Under the pieces are notes generated by a model, which was not told the origin of the DNA, did no database searches, and was given only the letters and a program-made list of their open reading frames with translations. 64,000 nucleotides of DNA from Sphingobacteriaceae bacterium DW12. GTDB taxonomy: Bacteria; Bacteroidota; Bacteroidia; Sphingobacteriales; Sphingobacteriaceae. The stretch lies in contig JROE01000002.1 in NCBI GenBank assembly GCA_000783305.1, positions 868,001 through 932,000 on the forward strand, in the 5' to 3' direction. The position numbers and the translations under genes are program-made. How positions within the stretch are numbered: position 1 is the stretch's first letter; every line of letters starts with the position of its first letter. Shown here in pieces: positions 47,915 to 58,021 of the stretch.

Positions 47915-49279
47915 ATGTGGTACAATAACATTTTGGAGACGATAGGCAATACTCCCCTTGTCCGACTAAATAAAGTAACCAGCAAGCTAAAAGGAACCAT
48001 ACTTGCCAAGATTGAGACGACCAACCCTGGTAATTCGATCAAAGATCGGATGGCAATTAAAATGATTGAAGATGCAGAGCAGTCCGGATTACTAAAGCCA
48101 GGTGGTACCATCATTGAGGGTACATCTGGTAATACAGGTATGGGGCTAGCTATCGCTGCAGTTATTAAAGGTTACCGCTGTATATTTACCACTACTGATA
48201 AACAATCCAAAGAGAAAGTGGATGCCTTAAGGGCATTTGGAGCAGAGGTAATCGTATGTCCTACAAATGTCGACCCACAAGACCCCCGCTCCTACTATTC
48301 CGTATCCAGCAGATTACAAAATGAAATCCCCAATGCATGGAAAGCCAACCAATATGATAATCCTTCCAATACACAAGCACACTACGAGACTACAGGACCG
48401 GAGATTTGGGCACAAACAGAAGGAAAAATTACACACCTTGTGGTTGGTGTAGGCACAGGCGGAACCATTTCAGGCACAGCTAAATATCTGCGAGAGCAAA
48501 ATCCCAATATTAAGATATGGGGTATTGATACATATGGCTCTATCTTCAAAAAATATAAAGAAACCGGCATTTTTGATAAAAATGAAATCTACCCCTACAT
48601 TACCGAAGGTATCGGTGAAGATTTCTTACCACAGAATGTAGACTTCGATGTGATAGATCTATTTGAAAAAGTGTCAGATAAAGATGCCGCATTGATGACC
48701 CGTGAGCTAGCTCGTAAAGAAGGTATATTTGCTGGAAATTCAGCCGGAGCAGCTGTTGCTGGCCTGTTGCAGCTAGGCCGCAATTTGAGAGACCAAGACC
48801 TTGTCGTCGTTATATTCCATGATCATGGCTCCCGTTATATGGGTAAAATGTACAACGAAGATTGGCTTCGCGAAAGAGGCTTCCTAAAAGATGAAAAATT
48901 GACCGCAAAAACTATTTTGAAAAAGCGAAGTACGCAAGAAATCGTAACAGCCGATGTGAATCAAACGGTTTTAGAAACCTTCAATATTATGAAGACGCTC
49001 AATATCTCCCAAATACCAGTAACCCAACTGGGTATGGTAGTTGGTAAAATTACGGAATCCGATATTCTATCAGCATTACTTGACAATCCTTCATTGAAGT
49101 CTGCGAAAGTACAAAGCATCAGCACCAAGCCATTTCCTTTTGTCAACCTAAATGCTTCTATAGACAAAATATCTGCTCTTATCAACAGAGAGACACAAGC
49201 TGTGCTCGTCGAGGATGAGTATGGAAGAATCAACATCATTACACAATATGACATTATCAATGCCATTTCGGAAAGCTAA
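47915..49279 (+). CDS. Cystathionine beta-synthase (PLP-dependent, with CBS pair)
   Basis: A 454-aa fold-type II PLP enzyme with an added regulatory module. PLP binding: GNSIKDRM near 39-46 with Lys43, the substrate loop EGTSGNTGMG near 69-78, and the phosphate cradle GVGTGGTISG near 170-179. After about residue 330, two CBS domains follow (VTADVNQTVLETFNIMKTL and ILSALLDN; then NLNASIDKISALINRETQAV). This is the layout of cystathionine beta-synthase rather than plain cysteine synthase. It should join serine and homocysteine. The CBS pair may bind a nucleotide or SAM. Confidence 0.9.
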   Translation: MWYNNILETIGNTPLVRLNKVTSKLKGTILAKIETTNPGNSIKDRMAIKMIEDAEQSGLLKPGGTIIEGTSGNTGMGLAIAAVIKGYRCIFTTTDKQSKEKVDALRAFGAEVIVCPTNVDPQDPRSYYSVSSRLQNEIPNAWKANQYDNPSNTQAHYETTGPEIWAQTEGKITHLVVGVGTGGTISGTAKYLREQNPNIKIWGIDTYGSIFKKYKETGIFDKNEIYPYITEGIGEDFLPQNVDFDVIDLFEKVSDKDAALMTRELARKEGIFAGNSAGAAVAGLLQLGRNLRDQDLVVVIFHDHGSRYMGKMYNEDWLRERGFLKDEKLTAKTILKKRSTQEIVTADVNQTVLETFNIMKTLNISQIPVTQLGMVVGKITESDILSALLDNPSLKSAKVQSISTKPFPFVNLNASIDKISALINRETQAVLVEDEYGRINIITQYDIINAISES

Positions 49280-49537
49280 CCCTTTTTTTGTGTCTGGCCT
49301 TGCTCCCTCGTATGAACCGAAAATCCTAAGGCTTCGGAATAAGCTACGCATGACTATACCACCCACGTCAAATGACATTAAATTGCAACCAACAGGCATT
49401 CCAAAATCTTCAAAATGGCAATTTGCAGATTATTAGATAGCATTGGTGAAAATTTTATAACGCCGTTCCGTTCAATTCTGTAAACCTAAGACTGTACCAG
49501 ACAATTACAACCTTTCTTATCAAAGAAGCTAAAAAAA

Positions 49538-49559
49538 GCCCGATATGACATATACGGGC
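49538..49559 (-). terminator. Terminator after ftsB
   Basis: Stem GCCCG(ATA)/(TAT)CGGGC with one bulge (49538-49559), followed on the minus strand by TTTTTTT. Confidence 0.7.
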
Positions 49560-49565
49560 GATTTT

Positions 49566-49868
49566 TCATTTATCTTCTGGGACTTTTTCTACTATAACAT
49601 AGACATCTTCTTGATCCCTTTTCATCTGGTATTTTTCTCTGGCGATACGTTGTATTTCACTAGGATTATTTTGTACATTCTTGATAGACTGCTTAATATT
49701 CGCTATCTCCTCTTCATAGTAGATTTTTTCTCTTTCAAGGTTTGATTTCTCACGCTGATATCCATATTGTGTACTTACATCGTTGCGATCAAAAAACAGC
49801 ATCCAAACAACAAACGCAACGCTTGCCAGTAAATACTTGTTTCGAATAGCATACAAGAATCTTTCCAT
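49566..49868 (-). CDS. ftsB: Septum formation initiator (FtsB/DivIC) protein
   Basis: A 100-aa bitopic membrane protein: one N-terminal helix (YLLASVAFVVWMLFF near 13-27) and a periplasmic coiled coil (QREKSNLEREKIYYEEEIAN near 38-57), ending in the typical EIQRIAREKYQMKRDQEDVYVI segment (shown as IQRIAREKYQMKRDQEDV). This is the DivIC/FtsB division protein that bridges FtsQ and FtsL. It lies downstream of enolase, a conserved arrangement. A -7 element TATTTTTG (49880-49873) ends 4 nt before the ATG. Confidence 0.88.
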   Translation of the reverse strand: MERFLYAIRNKYLLASVAFVVWMLFFDRNDVSTQYGYQREKSNLEREKIYYEEEIANIKQSIKNVQNNPSEIQRIAREKYQMKRDQEDVYVIVEKVPEDK

Positions 49869-50086
49869 ATATCAAAAATACAAACAATTCAACGTTAATT
49901 CCTAATACTTTAAAACTAAAAAACATTTGAAACAGAGGCATTGTGAAACGACTTCCACTAGCATTCATCCAAACATCCCTAAATTATAAAAACGTTCCTT
50001 ATTCATACAAATACACTAGCTTAAACGTTGCTTTTCAAACACACGATACTCTTCGATTAGAGTAGGGATGTCCCTAAGCAAAAAAA

Positions 50087-50106
50087 GAGGCTATCGGAAT
50101 AGCCTC
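50087..50106 (-). terminator. Terminator after enolase
   Basis: Perfect 8-bp stem GAGGCTAT/ATAGCCTC with loop CGGA (TCCG on the minus strand), followed on that strand by TTTTTTG. It separates eno from ftsB. Confidence 0.85.
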
Positions 50107-50130
50107 GTTCATTATCAACAGGGTTAATAA

Positions 50131-51770
<1,640 letters not shown>

Positions 51771-52688
51771 TTACAACTGCTCGAGAAATTGGTCTATATC
51801 TTGTTGCGTAGCAGGATTTACAGGGATATCTACATGCATATTTTCAGCAACTACCGTTGACCGGGTACCAAAGTAAGTTCTATTTCTGTTATCGAATGCA
51901 ATAGCCACGATGTACACTGATTTCCCTATTGGTAGCGAATTTAAATACGATTGATAATGATGGACACTATTTGAATAGGGCAGGGAAACAATGATATTTT
52001 CATCTTTAAAAACTAGCATAATACTCTGTGACAATATTGCGGCTCCATTGTAACCACTGCCGTTGGGATTGAAATTGGATGTTATAGTGGTCTTAGGTGA
52101 GGAATTATTATAAAAATAATCACAATTGATCCATCCAAACCCAGGAAGATCGAATGTATAATAGTTATTCTGCGGCTGCCTAGGTTTACCTTCAACCCAT
52201 GCCCAAGTACTATCACCTGTTTCGATCTTCTCATACACAAACAGGTCCATCGGTTCTTCACTGAAAGTCGTAGGTACGTTTACCTCTATGTATTTGGAAG
52301 GACTCCGACGCAAGACCTTGCCTGCCTGTGTCGCTTGAATCAAAACCTGCCCCCCAGACACCAATAATGCACCTTCAGATTCTGTCATCTTACCCGAGAA
52401 CAAGACATCCGCTTTAGAAAGTAACTCAACAAGATGCACCGATACATCTCCCGAAACAGGATTATTGTTTTCATCTAGAAATGCGTCTACAGGAAATTTA
52501 ACTTTTGTACCTTTTTTCCCCTGAATGGCAAATCCATCCTGTGCTTTACCTTTAAAATTCTCTCCTCGAATGGCATACTTAGCAGCGAATTCTTGTGGAG
52601 ACAAAGCCAATTCATTATAGTCTATTGGATCCCTCTTACATGATCCCAAGACAATTATCAAAGTCAGCAGTAAAAATAAATTTTTCAT
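51771..52688 (-). CDS. Conserved Bacteroidota lipoprotein of unknown function
   Basis: A 305-aa exported lipoprotein: MKNLFLLLTLIIVLGSC gives a lipobox with Cys17. The rest is largely beta, with QDGFAIQGKKGTKVKFPVDA near 50-69, SGDVSVHLVELLSKADVLFS, and GWINCDYFYNNSS near 190. The 'GTKVKFPVDAFLDENNNPVSG' type of segment is also seen at the starts of Ig-like domains in Bacteroidota surface proteins. I do not recognise a catalytic motif. The ATG at 52688 is chosen because an upstream start at 52742 would push the signal peptide inward. Monocistronic. Confidence 0.75.
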   Translation of the reverse strand: MKNLFLLLTLIIVLGSCKRDPIDYNELALSPQEFAAKYAIRGENFKGKAQDGFAIQGKKGTKVKFPVDAFLDENNNPVSGDVSVHLVELLSKADVLFSGKMTESEGALLVSGGQVLIQATQAGKVLRRSPSKYIEVNVPTTFSEEPMDLFVYEKIETGDSTWAWVEGKPRQPQNNYYTFDLPGFGWINCDYFYNNSSPKTTITSNFNPNGSGYNGAAILSQSIMLVFKDENIIVSLPYSNSVHHYQSYLNSLPIGKSVYIVAIAFDNRNRTYFGTRSTVVAENMHVDIPVNPATQQDIDQFLEQL

Positions 52689-52770
52689 AACATTGTTTTT
52701 TGGTAATAGTGAATACTTAGTTTGTATCATCATATACACCATTTCTTTAAAATGTTACCCCCTTGAAATA

Positions 52771-52804
52771 AAAAAGTCGAACAATCTGGATTGTTCGACT
52801 TTTT
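52771..52804 (-). terminator. Terminator after carA
   Basis: A 16-bp perfect stem (52771-52786 with 52789-52804; core GTCGAACAATC), 23 nt beyond the carA stop. Confidence 0.85.
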
Positions 52805-52826
52805 TCTCTTTAAAACTTTTAATTAT

Positions 52827-53924
52827 CTATTTAAGCATCGCAATAAAGTCATCAAATAAATATCTTGAGTCATGTGGACCAGGAGACGATTCAGGGTGAT
52901 ATTGTACAGAGAATGCCTTCTTGCCTTTCAGGCGAATCCCTTCGATAGACTCATCGTTCAAGTTCACGTGAGTAATCTCTACTTTATCCGAATTTTTGAT
53001 ATCCTCTGCTACCACTCCAAATCCGTGGTTCTGGGAAGTAATTTCACATCTATTGGCAACGATATTTTTAACAGGGTGATTGATTCCACGGTGTCCATTG
53101 TGCATCTTGCTAGTACGGATACCATTAGCCAAAGCCAAGATTTGATGACCCAGGCATATTCCAAACATTGGCTTCTCAGCATCAACAATTTGCTTTACCG
53201 TATCAATGGCATACGCCATCGCCGACGGATCACCAGGCCCATTAGAAATAAAATACCCGTCCGGTTTCCAAGATTCCATTTCTGCAAATGTAGTCTTTGC
53301 AGGAAATACCTTGGCATATACCTGACGGTGATCAAAATTTCGTAGAATGTTACGTTTGATGCCAAGATCTAACACGGCAATGCGAGTTGGAGCATCCTCA
53401 TCTCCATAGAAATATGGTTCTTTGGTGGTGACTTTAGAAGACAATTCCAATCCATCCATAGAAGGCACCTGCGCCAATTGCGCTTTAAGTGATTCTGCAT
53501 CTAGATTTTCGGAAGAGATAATCGCGTTCATAGCACCTTTGCTACGGATATGTCTTACCAATGAACGGGTATCGATATCTGAAATACCGACAAGATTCTC
53601 CTCCTCAAAGTAATTTTGGATAGACGAATCAGCCATTTTGCGGCTATAATTAATATTATAGTTTTTACATACCAACCCCGCAATCTGTATTTGTTCAGAC
53701 TCAGATTCTTCAGTGGCAATACCATAGTTCCCAATATGGGCATTGGTAGTCACCATGATCTGTCCAAAATAAGAAGGGTCGGTAAAAATTTCTTGATATC
53801 CCGTAGTGCCGGTATTGAAACAGATCTCCCCAGTGGTCGTTCCTATTTTACCAGCCGCTTTACCGTGATAAACAGTACCGTCTTCTAAAACTAAAATTGC
53901 AGGCAATTTGCTGTAGTTGGTCAT
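52827..53924 (-). CDS. carA: Carbamoyl-phosphate synthase small subunit
   Basis: A 365-aa glutamine amidotransferase that supplies ammonia to CarB for pyrimidine and arginine synthesis. The N-terminal CarA domain (LEDGTVYHGKAAG, FNTGTTGYQEIFTDPSYFGQ, ISDIDTRSLVRHIR) is followed by a class I glutaminase with the nucleophile Cys257 in FGICLGHQ and His343/Glu345 in SVQYHPESSPGP. Length is normal. carB is not adjacent in this window. The leader contains a likely attenuator. Confidence 0.96.
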   Translation of the reverse strand: MTNYSKLPAILVLEDGTVYHGKAAGKIGTTTGEICFNTGTTGYQEIFTDPSYFGQIMVTTNAHIGNYGIATEESESEQIQIAGLVCKNYNINYSRKMADSSIQNYFEEENLVGISDIDTRSLVRHIRSKGAMNAIISSENLDAESLKAQLAQVPSMDGLELSSKVTTKEPYFYGDEDAPTRIAVLDLGIKRNILRNFDHRQVYAKVFPAKTTFAEMESWKPDGYFISNGPGDPSAMAYAIDTVKQIVDAEKPMFGICLGHQILALANGIRTSKMHNGHRGINHPVKNIVANRCEITSQNHGFGVVAEDIKNSDKVEITHVNLNDESIEGIRLKGKKAFSVQYHPESSPGPHDSRYLFDDFIAMLK

Positions 53925-53994
53925 TATTAACTTTTATTATTTTGAATGTTTAAGCTCTTCTCTCTCCGTAAATTTTCTGATAAGACACAAAAAA

Positions 53995-54106
53995 AGCCCT
54001 AAACGGGCTACATATCAATTAACAAAATATCCATCAATGAAAACATTGCTGCCTTTTGCGCTCACCTTGAATAGATTTACTTCAATTTTCACGAGGGACA
54101 AAGGTA
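53995..54106 (-). promoter_or_regulatory. Candidate transcription attenuator in the carA leader
   Basis: Read on the minus strand: -7 element TACCTTTG (54106-54099), then a leader. An ATG at 54046 preceded by AAAGG opens a 12-codon ORF (MFSLMDILLIDM, stop 54010-54008) that is very U-rich. Its stop codon touches the hairpin AGCCC-GTTTA-GGGCT (54009-53995), which is followed by TTTTTT. carA starts 71 nt later. The layout resembles UTP-sensitive pyr attenuators. Alternatively the hairpin just terminates ywbE. Confidence 0.6.
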
Positions 54107-54170
54107 CATATTATTCATTAAAATCATATAAAAATTTTAATAAGTTTTAAACATGCTCCCTGTAAAAGAA

Positions 54171-54371
54171 CTAATCCTCGTCTATCACCTCCGTCACGCG
54201 TCCCACCTGTCCATCTGTCAATCGAACTTTAATACCTCTAGAATGATATGAAGAGGACGTCAGGATATCTTTTACAATTCCCTCTGTCAGTACTCCAGAC
54301 CGTTGGTCTTTTTTCAGAATAATATTAACCAGCACCCCAGGTCTAATATTAGCACGATTCGTTCCGTCCAT
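54171..54371 (-). CDS. ywbE: YwbE family protein
   Basis: A 66-aa protein matching the YwbE (DUF2196) family almost end to end: NRANIRPGVLVNIILKKDQR, then GVLTEGIVKDILTSS and HSRGIKVRLTDGQVGRVTEV. These are small KOW-like beta proteins of unknown function. I start at ATG 54371 to match family length; a longer frame from 54434 is unlikely. Confidence 0.9.
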   Translation of the reverse strand: MDGTNRANIRPGVLVNIILKKDQRSGVLTEGIVKDILTSSSYHSRGIKVRLTDGQVGRVTEVIDED

Positions 54372-54552
54372 ATGTATATAATTTAAGGAAGAAGGCCTCT
54401 CATAAGAAAGACCTCCTAAAGATTTAATAAACAAATTTATTGCTTTTGTCTGGAATTCTCACTGATGAGCATCCCCTGCCAAACTATCTATCCATCACTT
54501 TCACATCTACTATCCCCACATATTTGGGCACAAACTACGAAAGCGTAAGCTA

Positions 54553-55878
54553 TTATTTAAACAACTTAAAAATATCATTCCCAAACACAAAAACCATCAA
54601 TGCCAAAAGAATGAAAAATCCAATCATCTGTGCTTTCTCCAAAAACTTTTCACTCAATGGTTTTCCTTGTATCATCTCCACAAGCAGGAAGATTACATGA
54701 CCACCATCTAGAGCTGGTATAGGAAGTAAATTCATGAAAGCGAGTGCCATAGAAAGCATCCCTACTAGACTCCAGAACCGCACCCAGTCCACTTCTGTCC
54801 CGAACATTGTCGCAATACCTACAGGCCCAGAAAGTGCCTTATCAGCCCTTATTTCACCCTTAAAAATCTTCCCAAACCCTTTGATATTATCTGTAATTAC
54901 TGAAAATGCCTGCTTTGCTCCTACCGGAAAAGCCTCAGCCAACGTGTATTCAGTCGTCACGACAGGGAGCGAGTAATCAAAATTAAACCCAAAACCCAAT
55001 GTACCATCCGTATCTACTTTACCCTTCAACGTCTCCTCCTTACCATCTCTGATTACGGTGAGCTCCACCGGTTTAGAAGCCAATTGAGCAATAGCCCCTT
55101 TGAACTCATCAAAAAAGTGAACAGGTGTACCATTTACATTAATGATACTATCTCCTTTCTCCAAGCCCATTTTATCAGCTTCAGATCCTTTGACGACTTG
55201 TACCACTGACGTCATTTTAGTTCGAATCTGTACAAATTCAGCTACTTTATGATCCGCTACTGCATTCAAGATATCGGCAGGCACATGGATATCTTTCAGT
55301 TCCCCGTTTCTTTCAATGGTAAGATTAGTATTTCCCATCAAGACCTTTGAACTCAATAATTCTCTAAAGTATACGACTTTTTGACCGTCTATAGCTATAA
55401 TCTTGTCTCCAGTTTGAATGCCAATCTCTTTGCCTATGATACCTGGAACTACCCCATTCACCAATTTTTGGTTATCAAAATTCGTCTCACCTTGGCTAAA
55501 CGCCAACATCCAATACACGACTACACCGACAACAATATTGACTATAATACCACCGAGCATCACGATTAAACGCTGCCAAGCTGGCTTGGACCGAAATTCC
55601 CATGGTTGGGGATCACCTTTCAATTGTTCAGTATCCATTGATTCATCAATCATACCTGCAATCTTTACATATCCCCCTAATGGCAACCAACCAATACCAT
55701 ATTCACATCCCTTAAAATTGAACTTGAACAGCTTGACGCCCCAGGCGTCAAAAAACAAATAAAATTTTTCGACTTTTATTCCAAAAGCACGAGCGGCCAA
55801 AAAATGTCCCAACTCATGCAAGACTATTAAAATCGACAGGCCTAATACAACCTGTCCAATCATTATTAAAACTCCCAT
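54553..55878 (-). CDS. rseP: RIP metalloprotease (site-2 protease) RseP
   Basis: A 441-aa inner-membrane zinc protease that cleaves transmembrane segments in stress signalling. The active-site motif is HELGH (21-25) in helix 1. It is followed by LPLGGYVKIAGM near 66-77, one or two PDZ domains (GEIGIQTGDKIIAIDG-like and LEKGDSIINVNG near 245), and the second metal motif NLLPIPALDGGH near 389-400. Order and length fit RseP. The gene comes 30 nt after dxr; in many bacteria dxr and rseP are neighbours. Confidence 0.95.
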   Translation of the reverse strand: MGVLIMIGQVVLGLSILIVLHELGHFLAARAFGIKVEKFYLFFDAWGVKLFKFNFKGCEYGIGWLPLGGYVKIAGMIDESMDTEQLKGDPQPWEFRSKPAWQRLIVMLGGIIVNIVVGVVVYWMLAFSQGETNFDNQKLVNGVVPGIIGKEIGIQTGDKIIAIDGQKVVYFRELLSSKVLMGNTNLTIERNGELKDIHVPADILNAVADHKVAEFVQIRTKMTSVVQVVKGSEADKMGLEKGDSIINVNGTPVHFFDEFKGAIAQLASKPVELTVIRDGKEETLKGKVDTDGTLGFGFNFDYSLPVVTTEYTLAEAFPVGAKQAFSVITDNIKGFGKIFKGEIRADKALSGPVGIATMFGTEVDWVRFWSLVGMLSMALAFMNLLPIPALDGGHVIFLLVEMIQGKPLSEKFLEKAQMIGFFILLALMVFVFGNDIFKLFK

Positions 55879-55908
55879 TTAACTTTCTAGTTCTTTAACG
55901 TTTAATTC

Positions 55909-57060
55909 TTAAATCAATCCTTTTGCTATTTTCCGGCTCTCTTGATCCGCTGCCAGATAATCTGACAACGTCGGAGTTATAATATGCGATACTTTTGTCA
56001 ATGTCTGTTCTATGATTTCACTCATCCCTAAGAAAGACACCCTCTCTTCCAGAAAAGCAGCCACGACAACCTCATTCGCAGCATTCATGACACATGGACT
56101 TATCCCCCCCCTGCGCAAAGCTTCATAAGCGATTGCCAAATTACGAAATGTTTTTGTATCAGCAGGTTCAAATGTAAGCGTTGAAAAATTGGCAAAATCA
56201 AATCTCTCAAAGCTATTCGCCCATCTATCAGGATAGGTAAGAGCATATTGTATGGGAAGCTTCATGTCAGGCACACCCACCTGCGCTTTCATTGATCCAT
56301 CTTGAAATTGGACCAAGGAATGGACAATCGATTGTGGATGGACTATAACGTCCACTTGATCGACCTCCAAATCAAAAAGCCATTTCGCTTCTATTACTTC
56401 CAAACCTTTATTCATCAAAGAAGCCGAATCAATTGTAATCTTGGCTCCCATTACCCAATTGGGATGCTTCAATGCTTGATGCTTGGTAGCGGATTTGAGA
56501 AAATCCACACTTCTACCTCTAAATGGTCCTCCTGAAGCAGTCAAATATATTTTTTCAATCGGATTATGTTCTTCCCCCGCCAGACATTGAAAGATCGCTG
56601 AGTGCTCGGAGTCCACGGGTAACATCTTGACACCATGTTTTCTTGCGAGTCCCATGACGAGTTCACCTGCTACCACAAGTGTTTCTTTATTTGCAAGAGC
56701 GATATCCTTTCCATGCTGAATTGCTTCTATAGTAGAGCGGAGTCCGGCAGAGCCTACAATTGCATTCAACACAATTTCAATATCAGTGCGCTGGACCACC
56801 TCCACCAGAGCTTCCTCACCTGCTTTAACCTCTATAGGAAGCGCTTGGAGAGCCTCTTTCACCTTGAGATATTTACTCTGGTCCACAATGACCACACTCT
56901 GCGGTTTGAACATCAACGCTTGTTCAATCAACAAATCGGCATTGGACCCTGCGGTCAACACCGTAGCCTTTAACCGTTCTGGAAAAGACGCAATGACCTC
57001 TAGCGCCTGTGTCCCAACACTACCAGTGGAGCCTAATATGGCTATATTTTTATACTTCAA
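55909..57060 (-). CDS. dxr: 1-deoxy-D-xylulose-5-phosphate reductoisomerase
   Basis: A 383-aa NADPH-dependent enzyme making 2-C-methyl-D-erythritol 4-phosphate, the committed step of the MEP isoprenoid pathway. It has the NADPH-binding ILGSTGSVGTQALEV near 8-22, DIALANKETLVVAGELV near 120-136, the metal/substrate segment LPVDSEHSAIFQCLAGE near 148-164, TASGGPFRG near 174, KITIDSASLMNKGLEVIEA near 210-228 and HPQSIVHSLVQF. All catalytic regions are present. Middle gene of a likely membrane protein-dxr-rseP operon. Confidence 0.96.
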   Translation of the reverse strand: MKYKNIAILGSTGSVGTQALEVIASFPERLKATVLTAGSNADLLIEQALMFKPQSVVIVDQSKYLKVKEALQALPIEVKAGEEALVEVVQRTDIEIVLNAIVGSAGLRSTIEAIQHGKDIALANKETLVVAGELVMGLARKHGVKMLPVDSEHSAIFQCLAGEEHNPIEKIYLTASGGPFRGRSVDFLKSATKHQALKHPNWVMGAKITIDSASLMNKGLEVIEAKWLFDLEVDQVDVIVHPQSIVHSLVQFQDGSMKAQVGVPDMKLPIQYALTYPDRWANSFERFDFANFSTLTFEPADTKTFRNLAIAYEALRRGGISPCVMNAANEVVVAAFLEERVSFLGMSEIIEQTLTKVSHIITPTLSDYLAADQESRKIAKGLI

Positions 57061-57074
57061 TTCCTTAATTCTTC

Positions 57075-57869
57075 TTAAATGATATTCTTCAAAATATGTG
57101 GATTTTCTCCACCACGGTAATCTCCCATCATGTTTCTATACGCAACTGTCACTACGATACTGGACAACGGCACCACCAAGAATGAATTGATAACGCTTAA
57201 AAATATAGAAAAAAAAGTATAACCTGCAAAATTGAAATATACCTGCAATACATGTAACAAGGCAAAACAAGACATGATTAACAAAAGCTTGGTTACATTA
57301 CCTTTGGTCAACGCTAAACTCAACAATATCGATCGATAGGCATTTGCATGTTTATCCATAATGAAAAACGGATAAAAAGCAACACGGATGATAAACAAAA
57401 ATGTCAATATAGCAGAAATTACCAAAACGACACTTGCCATCGTGCTCACCTCTTTTGTGATATAGATCAGCGGCCAACAAATTAGAGAAATAATCAACAG
57501 GAGCACAACCGAGGCCCCAATAATCAAAAACATAGAAGTGAAGAAAAACGCAAGCTCTTTGGTCGTTGGAATAGACGATGACAATTTCGCTTTGTCTTCC
57601 TTGTCAATTATCTCCATGATGTATTTGAACAAGGTCAGATTCACACCAAAATAGAAAACCATAAATACAAATGCCATAAACCCACTCAATACTTGATTGT
57701 ACTCCCGGATATAACTTGCAAGTGTACTGGACAAATTGGAGGTAACGAATAGTAAAAAACACAAGCCCGCAACTGAAAAATAATTATTTTTCAGAATAGT
57801 CACAGACTTTGCAAACACCTCGTTAACAGCAAATGTGCTCTCTTTTAAAAATTGAATCATCGAACTCAT
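57075..57869 (-). CDS. Polytopic membrane protein of unknown function
   Basis: A 264-aa protein with about six hydrophobic helices (for example AGLCFLLFVTSNLSS, VLSGFMAFVFMVFYFGVNLT, VLLLIISLICWPLIYI, and a pair near the C-terminus). A WPLIY..-like stretch and the FAYPFFIMDKHANAYRSI-type loop (seen as VAFYPFFIMDKHANAYRSIL) recall proteins annotated as DUF975-like or 'beta-carotene monooxygenase' membrane proteins; no catalytic residues are evident. The ATG at 57869 is preferred over TTG 57881, which lies in the -7 element. It ends 14 nt before dxr. Confidence 0.75.
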   Translation of the reverse strand: MSSMIQFLKESTFAVNEVFAKSVTILKNNYFSVAGLCFLLFVTSNLSSTLASYIREYNQVLSGFMAFVFMVFYFGVNLTLFKYIMEIIDKEDKAKLSSSIPTTKELAFFFTSMFLIIGASVVLLLIISLICWPLIYITKEVSTMASVVLVISAILTFLFIIRVAFYPFFIMDKHANAYRSILLSLALTKGNVTKLLLIMSCFALLHVLQVYFNFAGYTFFSIFLSVINSFLVVPLSSIVVTVAYRNMMGDYRGGENPHILKNII

Positions 57870-57878
57870 AGAATTACG

Positions 57879-57909
57879 CAAAGATGTGATTTATTTTTGT
57901 GCACATCAA
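57879..57909 (-). promoter_or_regulatory. Promoter of the membrane protein-dxr-rseP operon
   Basis: On the minus strand TTG (57909-57907), 20 nt, CATCTTTG (57886-57879), one mismatch to TAnnTTTG. Start expected near 57875, a few nt before ATG 57869. Confidence 0.65.
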
Positions 57910-57963
57910 TATTTTCGGCCCGTTTTTACCTAAAAAATACAGAATTGTCGATCCTGAACGACA

Positions 57964-57997
57964 AAGAGGCTTTGAACATTGAAATCCAAAGCCTCTT
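57964..57997 (-). terminator. Terminator after the DPP IV gene
   Basis: AAGAGGCTTTG (57964-57974) with its exact complement (57987-57997), 12-nt loop; weak T tract on the minus strand. Confidence 0.6.
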
Positions 57998-58021
57998 CTA
58001 CCTTCAAGACCTACGTATAGA

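Noticed and set aside
49215..49436. 73-aa ORF overlapping the 3' end of cystathionine beta-synthase
   Set aside because: Mostly out of frame with a real gene; no start context or family.
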